A stretch of 8,352 bases of DNA, taken from assembly GCA_052387815.1 (NCBI GenBank), contig JBQTIU010000006.1, forward strand, positions 1 to 8,352, in the 5' to 3' direction. Below the pieces are notes generated by a model. It was not told the DNA's origin. It did not search any database and saw only the letters and a list, made by a program, of their open reading frames with translations. The stretch's first letter is position 1; the number at the start of each line of letters is the position of its first letter. The translations under genes were made by a program, and so were the position numbers. This DNA comes from JBQTIU01 sp052387815 (lineage in GTDB: Bacteria; Pseudomonadota; Alphaproteobacteria; CACIAM-22H2). Below, one piece after another: positions 1 through 6,099 of the stretch.

Positions 1-41
1 AGGCCGTCTATCGCGTCGAGAAGTCTCTCGAACAACGCCAT
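1..41 (-). CDS. TRAP transporter small permease (DctQ-like), N-terminal fragment
   Basis: An ATG on the minus strand at 41 opens a frame that runs out of the window without a stop and reads MALFERLLDAIDG. This short amphipathic start resembles the N-termini of DctQ-type small membrane subunits of TRAP transporters. It lies 55 bases downstream of a TRAP binding-protein gene on the same strand, where a dctQ gene is commonly found in dctP-dctQ-dctM operons. In that family the protein is a four-helix inner-membrane subunit that works with the large permease DctM. Only 13 codons are visible, no membrane segment is seen and no strong ribosome binding site precedes the ATG. The call therefore rests mainly on position and on the look of the first residues. 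Confidence 0.55.
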   Translation of the reverse strand, partial: MALFERLLDAIDG

Positions 42-58
42 GCGACCCGGCACGAGTG

Positions 59-86
59 GGGACCGCCGGCCGCGTCCGGCGGTCCC
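59..86 (-). promoter_or_regulatory. Intercistronic GC hairpin between dctP-like and dctQ-like genes
   Basis: Bases 59-69 and 76-86 form a perfect 11-base-pair inverted repeat (GGGACCGCCGG and its complement) around a 6-base loop. It lies 10 bases beyond the binding-protein stop codon and upstream of the next gene on the same strand. No run of T follows it on the minus strand, so it is not a classical intrinsic terminator. In transporter operons, hairpins in this position often protect the 3' end of the binding-protein message or attenuate transcription, so that more binding protein than permease is made. That role is inferred here. Confidence 0.6.
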
Positions 87-96
87 GTCTCCGCTT

Positions 97-1170
97 TCAG
101 CGCAGGGTCACCATCTCGTTGATCACCGCGCGGTCGATGCTGGCGCCCGCCGTCGCCCAAATCTGCTCGCCGGCGCGCTGCCACTGCTGCTTTTCGGCTG
201 CCGACGGCGTGTAGATCTCCATCCGCGCCTCTTTGAGCCGGGTCTTGAAAGTGAGCTCGGCCTGGCGATCGATGTCGTTCGCCTGGTCCGTCGCCTCCTG
301 CGCCGCCAGCATGAATGCGCGCTGCATCTCCGGCGGCATCGACCGCCAGGTGTTCGCGTTCATCACTTGGAACTGCACCGCGAAGATCGCGTCGACCTCC
401 GTCGCGTACTTCAAGACCTCATGCATGTTGAAACGGAAGGTCCAGATCGGCTGGACGTGCATGCCTTCGAGCACGCCGCTCTTCAAGGCGTTGTAGGTCT
501 CGGTCCACGCCATCGGCGTCGGGTTGCCGCCCCAGGCGCGGACCAACGCGATCTCGAGCTGCGAGTTGGTGGTGCGGTACTTGAGACCGTTGACCGCCGC
601 CGGCGCCGGAGTCGCGCGCTTGCTGTTCCACAGCAGGCGGAAGCCGCCCGCGCCGACCGGCGGCAGGACCTTGAGCGGCACGCGCTCCTCGAACTTCGCG
701 GCCTGGCGCTTCCACAACTCGGATTTCGCCAGCCTCTGGTACATGTCCCAATTCGTCAGCGCGTAGGGCAGGTCGACGAAGGCGAAGGCGTCGGAGAAGC
801 CCGAGAATTGCGCCGTCACGTTGCTGGTGATGTCGATGAACCCGGTCTGCACTGCTTCGAGCTGCTGCACGTCCGTGCCCAGGACGGAGCTCGGATGGAC
901 CTGGATCTCCATCTGGACGTCGTATTTCTCGCGCAGGATGCGGGCGATCCGCGCGATCGACTCGAAGCTCGGGTCGCCCTCGCGCGCATTCAGGCCCGCG
1001 ACGAGCGGGCGCAGAAAGCGCTTCGCCGCCTGCGCGCGCACGATCGCCGGCGCGCCGACGATCGCAGCCGCCGCCGCGCCGGCGGCGAAGCGCGCCGACC
1101 CGGCGATCAGGCCGCGGCGCGAAACCCGGGCGCTACGGCAGGCCACATCAATGGGGTTCGATTTCAGCAT
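97..1170 (-). CDS. TRAP transporter solute-binding protein (DctP family), Tat-type leader
   Basis: This is a periplasmic substrate-binding protein of a tripartite ATP-independent (TRAP) transporter, 357 residues, the usual size for the family. The ATG at 1170 is chosen because AAGGAGG lies 5 bases upstream (1176-1182); an earlier in-frame ATG at 1200 has no such site. The N-terminus carries a twin-arginine-like motif, SRRGLI (residues 17-22), an alanine-rich hydrophobic stretch, and a likely cleavage site after IVRA (about residue 46). The mature part has DctP features: an early segment containing HPSSVLGTDVQQLEAVQTG, then GLKYRTTNS around Arg199, and GNPTPMAWTETYNALKSG shortly after. In characterised DctP proteins the conserved arginine in the GLKxR region binds the ligand carboxylate, so an acidic substrate is expected (family knowledge). 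The gene is divergent from the SDR/HyuAB/amidase operon, which suggests it supplies that pathway. The ligand itself is unknown. Confidence 0.9.
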   Translation of the reverse strand: MLKSNPIDVACRSARVSRRGLIAGSARFAAGAAAAAIVGAPAIVRAQAAKRFLRPLVAGLNAREGDPSFESIARIARILREKYDVQMEIQVHPSSVLGTDVQQLEAVQTGFIDITSNVTAQFSGFSDAFAFVDLPYALTNWDMYQRLAKSELWKRQAAKFEERVPLKVLPPVGAGGFRLLWNSKRATPAPAAVNGLKYRTTNSQLEIALVRAWGGNPTPMAWTETYNALKSGVLEGMHVQPIWTFRFNMHEVLKYATEVDAIFAVQFQVMNANTWRSMPPEMQRAFMLAAQEATDQANDIDRQAELTFKTRLKEARMEIYTPSAAEKQQWQRAGEQIWATAGASIDRAVINEMVTLR

Positions 1171-1230
1171 GGTTTCCTCCTTGGTTTCGGCTTCCCTCAT
1201 CGCCGGTCGCTGCCGGCAAGTCGCGCGGAA

Positions 1231-1260
1231 ATCCTAACAGAAGATCGGCGCCGGGAACAA
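1231..1260 (-). promoter_or_regulatory. Candidate promoter for the dctP-like gene
   Basis: Read on the minus strand, TTGTTC (1255-1260) is followed after 18 bases by TAGGAT (1231-1236). A TG one base before the -10 box gives an extended -10 element. The -35 box matches the consensus at only three positions, so the call depends on the extended -10. Transcription would start near 1224, about 54 bases before the chosen ATG. Confidence 0.35.
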
Positions 1261-1296
1261 GCGTTTTACCGATTTCGGCTCGGCGCCGAACGGGCG

Positions 1297-1325
1297 TTGG
1301 AAAACCGCCGCCCCTCGTGCATAAT
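1297..1325 (+). promoter_or_regulatory. Sigma-70-type promoter for the SDR-HyuAB-amidase operon
   Basis: TTGGAA (1297-1302) and CATAAT (1320-1325) are separated by exactly 17 bases. The -10 box matches TATAAT at five of six positions and stands out as AT-rich in otherwise GC-rich DNA. The expected transcription start is near 1332, leaving a short leader of about 18 bases before the ATG at 1350. A 9-base TCGGCGCCG sequence ends 8 bases upstream of the -35 box. Confidence 0.6.
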
Positions 1326-1349
1326 CGAGCGGCCCGTGGTGGAGGGGAA

Positions 1350-2132
1350 ATGGACCTGGGACTAGCCGGACGCACGGCTCTGGTCACCGGCGGATCGAAG
1401 GGCATCGGCGCCGCGATCGCGGAGCGGCTGGCGGCCGAGGGCTGCCATCTGCATCTCGCCGCGCGCGGGCGCGACGCCCTCGAAGCGACCCGCGAGCGCA
1501 TCCGCGAACGCCACAACGTCGCGATCGCGCTGCACGCGCTCGACCTCGCGAAGACGGACAACGTCGCGGCGCTGGCGGCGGCGTGCCGCGGGGTCGACAT
1601 CCTCATCAACAACGCGGGCGCCGTGCCGACCGGCCCGATCGAGGAGGCCGAGGACTGGAAGTGGCGCCAGGGCTTCGACCTCAAGGTCTTCGCCACCGTC
1701 AACCTGACGCGGGACATCTACCTCGCCATGTCCGCGCGCGGGCGCGGCGTCATCATCAACGTGATCGGCAACTGCGGCGAGCGCCCGGACCCGGATATCA
1801 TCGTCGCGACCATTGCGAACGCGGGCTTGATGGCGTTCACCAAGGCGCTGGGCTCGGTCAGCCCCGACAAGGGCGTGCGCGTCCTCGGGGTCAATCCCGG
1901 CCCGACGGCGACCGATCGCCTCGTGATGCTGATGCAGAAGAAGGCCGAGGATCGCACCGGGGATGCGGGGCGCTGGACCGATCTGGTGGCCCCGCTGCCC
2001 TTCGGGCGCGCGGCGACCCCCGAGGAGGTGGCGGACATAACGGTGTTCGCCGCCTCCGAGCGCGCGAGCTACGTGTCGGGCACGGTGCTGACGGTCGACG
2101 GCGGCGTGGCGGCGCGCGGCCACCTGTTCTGA
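1350..2132 (+). CDS. SDR-fold (short-chain dehydrogenase-like) protein lacking the usual catalytic residues
   Basis: This is a 260-residue Rossmann-fold protein of the short-chain dehydrogenase/reductase superfamily, presumably cytoplasmic. The ATG at 1350 is preceded by GGAGGGG (1341-1347), and the fold begins right after it. The cofactor-binding motif TGGSKGIG (residues 13-20), the NNAG motif (87-90), the NPG turn (182-184) and a C-terminal GTVLTVDGG segment (244-252) are all present. The catalytic set is not. The strand that normally ends in the catalytic Ser reads INVIGNCGE (136-144), the YxxxK stretch is replaced by ATIANAGL (153-160, Ala and Asn at the Tyr and Lys positions), and the usual helix-4 Asn is Lys112. 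From memory, a divergent SDR subgroup has a GERPD segment here with a nearby Tyr, but in this protein that area reads GERPDPDII, without Tyr. It is the first gene of the operon and is followed 25 bases later by hyuA. It may use different chemistry or be non-catalytic. The superfamily is certain; the reaction is unknown. Confidence 0.85.
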   Translation: MDLGLAGRTALVTGGSKGIGAAIAERLAAEGCHLHLAARGRDALEATRERIRERHNVAIALHALDLAKTDNVAALAAACRGVDILINNAGAVPTGPIEEAEDWKWRQGFDLKVFATVNLTRDIYLAMSARGRGVIINVIGNCGERPDPDIIVATIANAGLMAFTKALGSVSPDKGVRVLGVNPGPTATDRLVMLMQKKAEDRTGDAGRWTDLVAPLPFGRAATPEEVADITVFAASERASYVSGTVLTVDGGVAARGHLF

Positions 2133-2157
2133 AGCGATCAAAGAGGGTCGCGGGACG

Positions 2158-4230
2158 ATGAAACGGGTGGGGGTCGACGTTGGCGGGACGCACACCGACC
2201 TCGTATGGATCGACGACGAGGGCGAGGTCGTCGTCAACAAGGTGCCGACCAGCGTGCCCGACCCCTCGGTGGGCGCCGTCGACGCGTTGCTGGAGCTGTG
2301 CGGAAAGGCGGGCTGCGCGCTGTCGGACGTGGACTACTTCATACACGGCACGACCATCGCCACGAACATTGTCCTCGAGCACAACGGGGCGCGCACCGGG
2401 CTCATCACCACCGAAGGCTTCCGCGACGTGATCCACATCGCGCGCCACAAGCGACCGCATAATTTCAGCCTCCAGTTTGAGCTGCCCTGGCAGAAACGCC
2501 CGCTGGTCGAGCGCTGCCACCGCCTGCCGGTGCGCGAGCGCGTCGCGGGGCCAGCGGGCGAGATCCTCGTGCCGCTCGACGAGGATCAAGTGCGTGCCGC
2601 GGTCCGCCAGCTCGTTGCGGCGAAGGTGGAGGCGATCGCGGTGTGCTTCCTGTTCTCTTTCCTCAACCCCGCGCACGAGCGCCGGGTGATAGAAATCGTG
2701 GCCGAGGAGGCGCCGGGCCTGTTCGTCTCCGCGAGCCACGAGGTGATCCCGCAATACCGCGAATACGAGCGCTTTTCGACCACCTGCCTCAACGCCTTCG
2801 TGGGCCCGACGACGGCGCGCTACCTCAACGGCTTCGACGCCGCCTTGAAGGCGAAGGGCCTCAGGACCGGGCTGCATCTGATGCAGTCGAGCGGTGGCTG
2901 TGCGACGCTGGAGGCGGCGACCGAGCGGCCGGTGACACTGCTGGCGTCGGGGCCCGCAGGCGGGCTCTTGGGCGGCATCTGGGCCGGCGGCACGGCGGGG
3001 TTCAAGAGCGTGATCACCCTCGACGTCGGCGGGACCTCGGCGGACATCGGCGTGGCTCCCGACGGGGAGATGCAGTTCAAGCACCTGCTCGACACGCGGA
3101 TCGGCGGCTACCATGCCATGGTGCCGATGGCGGAGATCGAGTCGATCGGCGCCGGCGGCGGCTCGATCGCCTACATCGACGCGGGCGGCCAGTTCCAGGT
3201 CGGCCCGCGCAGCGCCGGCGCCGATCCGGGGCCGTGCTGCTACGACCGCGGCGGCACGGAGCCCACGGCGACCGACTGCGAGGTCGTGCTGGGGCGCGTG
3301 AACCCGGACAACTTCCTGGGCGGGCGGCTGAAGCTGAAGCCCGGTCTCGCGCGCCAGGCGGTGGAAGAGAAGCTCGCCCGACCTCTCGGCCAAAGCGTCG
3401 AGGAGGCGGCGCTGGGGGCGGTCAAGATCCTGAACCACAGCATGGTGCAGGCGATCGAGGTCAACAGCGTGCGCCGCGGCTATGACCCGCGCGATTTTGC
3501 CCTCGTCGCCTTCGGCGGCGCCGGACCGTTGTTCGCCTGCGACATCGCGCGCGAATTGTCGATCCCCACGGTGGTCTTGCCAACGCTGCCGGGACTGACC
3601 TCCGCCCTCGGGTTGCTGACCTCCGACGTGTCCTACGATTTCGGCCAGACGCTGATGCAGAACCTGCGCGCCCCCGACCTGGCGCGCATCGCCGCCGCCT
3701 GCGCTGGGCTGGAGGCGCGCGCGCGTGACCAACTCGTGCGCGACGGCTTCGATCCAGGACAGGTGACCTTCCGGCGCTCCGCCGACTGCCGTTACGTGGG
3801 CCAGGGCTACGAGCTTGGCGCCGCCTCGCCCGGCGGGCCGGTGGACGAGGGCTTCGTTGGCGCGCTGTGCGAGTCCTTCCATGCCGCGCACCGGCGGCAA
3901 TACGGCTCGCATTTCCCCGACCAGGCGGTCGAGCTTGTCAATGTGCGCGTCGTCGGCATCGGGCGCATCCCGAGCGTGCGGCCGCGGCGCGTCGATGCCG
4001 GTGGCGAATCGCCAGCGGCAGCGCGCATCGCCGTGCGGCCGGTGGTGTTCGAGACCGACGGATACAAGGGGCCTCTGCCGACGCCGCATTACGATCGCGC
4101 GCGGCTGTTGGCCGGCAACCGCATCGACGGGCCGGCGATCGTCGAGCAGATGGATACCACCACGGTGATGCCGCCGGGCCAGGTCGCCCGCGTCGACCAA
4201 TACGGCAACCTGGTCATCGCGATCCGTTGA
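2158..4230 (+). CDS. hyuA: HyuA-type ATP-dependent hydantoinase/oxoprolinase/carboxylase subunit A
   Basis: This 690-residue protein matches the hydantoinase A/5-oxoprolinase family in length and motifs. It opens with the phosphate-binding motif GVDVGGTHTDLV (residues 5-16), followed by HGTTIATN (63-70) and the GLITTEGFRDV segment typical of the N-terminal domain. The central domain has a second phosphate loop DVGGTSADIG (289-298), GAGGGSI (331-337), the family signature GPRSAGADPGP (349-359) and FGGAGP (452-457). The C-terminal part contains the usual DGPAIVEQ and PPGQ elements. The subunit binds ATP and phosphorylates a ring amide or related carbonyl so that, with subunit B, the ring is opened or the substrate is carboxylated. 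A weak AGAGGG site lies 10 bases before the ATG, and the gene starts 25 bases after the SDR stop. Family members act on N-methylhydantoin, 5-oxoproline, caprolactam, acetone and acetophenone, and the sequence alone does not separate these. The symbol is a family label only. Confidence 0.93.
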   Translation: MKRVGVDVGGTHTDLVWIDDEGEVVVNKVPTSVPDPSVGAVDALLELCGKAGCALSDVDYFIHGTTIATNIVLEHNGARTGLITTEGFRDVIHIARHKRPHNFSLQFELPWQKRPLVERCHRLPVRERVAGPAGEILVPLDEDQVRAAVRQLVAAKVEAIAVCFLFSFLNPAHERRVIEIVAEEAPGLFVSASHEVIPQYREYERFSTTCLNAFVGPTTARYLNGFDAALKAKGLRTGLHLMQSSGGCATLEAATERPVTLLASGPAGGLLGGIWAGGTAGFKSVITLDVGGTSADIGVAPDGEMQFKHLLDTRIGGYHAMVPMAEIESIGAGGGSIAYIDAGGQFQVGPRSAGADPGPCCYDRGGTEPTATDCEVVLGRVNPDNFLGGRLKLKPGLARQAVEEKLARPLGQSVEEAALGAVKILNHSMVQAIEVNSVRRGYDPRDFALVAFGGAGPLFACDIARELSIPTVVLPTLPGLTSALGLLTSDVSYDFGQTLMQNLRAPDLARIAAACAGLEARARDQLVRDGFDPGQVTFRRSADCRYVGQGYELGAASPGGPVDEGFVGALCESFHAAHRRQYGSHFPDQAVELVNVRVVGIGRIPSVRPRRVDAGGESPAAARIAVRPVVFETDGYKGPLPTPHYDRARLLAGNRIDGPAIVEQMDTTTVMPPGQVARVDQYGNLVIAIR

Positions 4231-4242
4231 GGGAGGGGATGA

Positions 4243-6099
4243 ATGCCCGACATACCGATTGCGACCGTCCCGCCGCGCGACGAGATCGCGAAGAGCCTGA
4301 CCGCGCGCTTCGGCCCGGCGCCCGAGCCCTGCGGACCGGCGGCGTGGCCCTACAAGGACATCGACATGGTGTCGCTGCGCGTCATCGGCGGCGCGTTCAA
4401 CGCGATCGCGCGCGAGATGGCGCAGGTGCTCTATCGCATGTCCAACTCCAGCATCATCCGCGAGTCGGAGGACCTGGGCTGCGGCATCTTCGACTCGGTC
4501 GGGCGCGAGCTGTGCGAGAGCGAAAGCTCCCCCATGCATATCGGCTCGCTGCCCTTCTACATCCGCGGCTTCCTGCAGCGGCTCGAAGGCGACGTCAACG
4601 ACGGTGACATCATCATCCACAACCACCCGTACTACGGCGCCTCGCACACGCCCGACATGTGCGTGGCGACGCCGATCTTCCACGACGGACGCCTGTTCGG
4701 CTTCGCGGCGGCGACCGCGCACCTGATCGACACCGGCGCTGCCACGCCGGGGCTCAACGTAGACCTGATCGACGTGTTCGCGGAAGGCATGCTCTACAAC
4801 GGCATCAAGCTCTACGACCGCGGCGTGCGCAACGAGCAGGTCTGGAGGGTGCTGCGCGACAGCGTGCGCACGCCCGACATGAACGCCGCCGACATCGAGG
4901 CGATGATCGCCGCCGTGCGGTTGGGCCGCGAGCGCTTCGTCAAGCTCATCGAGCGCCACGGCGTCGGAACGGTGATGGGCTCGGCGTACTATTGGATGGA
5001 CTATTCGGAGCGCCGGCTGCGCCAGGAGATCGCGAGGATCCCCGACGGCGACCACCGCGCCGTGAGCTGGCTCGATGACGACGGCCGCAACTGGGGCCGC
5101 AAGCTCAAGGTCAACGTCACCGTGCGCAAGAGAGGGACCGAGATCGAGATCGACCTCGCCGGCTCCGCCGCCGAGGTCGAGACTGGCTACAACGTGCCGT
5201 TCGAGGGCTCGCTCAAGGTCGCGTGCTACTACATCGTGCGCACCCTCATGCTCGACGAGGTCGCGACCGGCGAGTTCATCCCCCAGAACGACGGCATGTT
5301 CCGCCCAGTCCGGGTCAGGGCGCCCAAGGGCAGCATCTTCAACCCCAACTTCCCGCGCGCCTGCGTCGCGCGCATGGCGCAGGTCCAGCGCGTGCTCGAC
5401 TGCGTCATACGGGCGCTCTCACCGGTGATCCCGGAGCGCGTCACCGCCGGCAACTCCGCGCACGTGATGAGCGTCTCCTACAGCGGCTACCGGCCGGAGC
5501 GGCAGCAGTACTGGGTGTGCGTGGAGGTCAACGAGGGCAGCTACGGGGCGCGCGCGAACAAGGACGGGCCCGATTCCGTCGACAACCTGATGGCCAACAC
5601 CCGCAACGTGCCGTGCGAGGAGATCGAGATGCACTACCCGCTACGGGTCGAGCGCTACGAGCTCAGGCCCGACCCGCCGGGGGCCGGCGCCTGGCGCGGC
5701 GGCATCGGCGCGGTGCGCGACGTGCGATTCCTCGAGGATGGATTCTTCTCGTGCAACGGCGACCGGACAGTCGAGGCGCCCAAGGGCCTGTTCGGCGGCC
5801 ACGACGGCCTGCCGGCGCAGGTGCTGCGCAACCCCGGCACGGCGCGGGCGGAGACTTGGCCCTCCAAATCCTCGGGGCGCAGGATCACCAAAGGCGACGT
5901 GATCCGCGTCGTCGGCCCCAATGCCGGCGGCTACGGCGATCCAACGATACGCGAGCCTCGGCGCGTGCTCGCCGACTATCTCGACGGCCACATCTCCCTC
6001 GACATCGCGCGCGAGGTCTACAAGGTGGCGATCGATTCCGCGCCGGGCGCGGTGGACGAGGCCGCGACCGCGGCGCTACGCCGTGCCGCCCGCTCCTGA
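4243..6099 (+). CDS. hyuB: HyuB-type ATP-dependent hydantoinase/oxoprolinase/carboxylase subunit B
   Basis: This 618-residue protein is the usual partner of HyuA and starts 12 bases after its stop. The ATG at 4243 has GGGAGGGG just upstream (4231-4237). Another ATG at 4239 is out of frame and too close to that site. The protein has the family's first helix followed by IIRESEDLGCGIFD, then NHPYYGASHTPDM (127-139) and TAHLIDTG (158-165), whose His and Asp residues fit the metal-binding core of the family. The C-terminal end carries GPNAGGYGDPTIREP (558-572) and a final helical tail, as in other HyuB proteins. It is slightly longer than many relatives because of about 45 N-terminal residues before the conserved part. 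With HyuA it should form the catalytic complex that acts on an activated cyclic amide, imide or ketone. No gamma subunit like that of acetone carboxylase lies next to it, which leans towards a hydrolase (inference). Confidence 0.93.
   Translation: MPDIPIATVPPRDEIAKSLTARFGPAPEPCGPAAWPYKDIDMVSLRVIGGAFNAIAREMAQVLYRMSNSSIIRESEDLGCGIFDSVGRELCESESSPMHIGSLPFYIRGFLQRLEGDVNDGDIIIHNHPYYGASHTPDMCVATPIFHDGRLFGFAAATAHLIDTGAATPGLNVDLIDVFAEGMLYNGIKLYDRGVRNEQVWRVLRDSVRTPDMNAADIEAMIAAVRLGRERFVKLIERHGVGTVMGSAYYWMDYSERRLRQEIARIPDGDHRAVSWLDDDGRNWGRKLKVNVTVRKRGTEIEIDLAGSAAEVETGYNVPFEGSLKVACYYIVRTLMLDEVATGEFIPQNDGMFRPVRVRAPKGSIFNPNFPRACVARMAQVQRVLDCVIRALSPVIPERVTAGNSAHVMSVSYSGYRPERQQYWVCVEVNEGSYGARANKDGPDSVDNLMANTRNVPCEEIEMHYPLRVERYELRPDPPGAGAWRGGIGAVRDVRFLEDGFFSCNGDRTVEAPKGLFGGHDGLPAQVLRNPGTARAETWPSKSSGRRITKGDVIRVVGPNAGGYGDPTIREPRRVLADYLDGHISLDIAREVYKVAIDSAPGAVDEAATAALRRAARS

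Noticed and set aside
59..86. Hairpin read as an intrinsic terminator of the dctP-like gene
   Set aside because: No T run follows the stem on the minus strand, and a probable permease gene starts 18 bases further on; a stabiliser or attenuator role fits better.
40..1365. Plus-strand open frame of 441 codons opposite the TRAP binding-protein gene
   Set aside because: It mirrors a well-supported DctP gene, is extremely Arg-rich and has no domain; long antisense frames are expected at this GC content.
3867..4607. Plus-strand frame across the hyuA/hyuB junction, with an internal ATG at 4239 beside the hyuB ribosome binding site
   Set aside because: The ATG at 4239 is only 1 to 2 bases from the GGGAGGGG site, and its product (MNARHTDC...) has no family resemblance, whereas ATG 4243 opens the conserved HyuB frame.
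1891..5055. Minus-strand open frame of about 1054 codons antisense to the SDR, hyuA and hyuB genes
   Set aside because: It lies opposite three clearly recognised genes, is rich in Arg, Ala, His, Val and Asp in the way GC-rich shadow frames are, and shows no recognisable domain or ribosome binding site.
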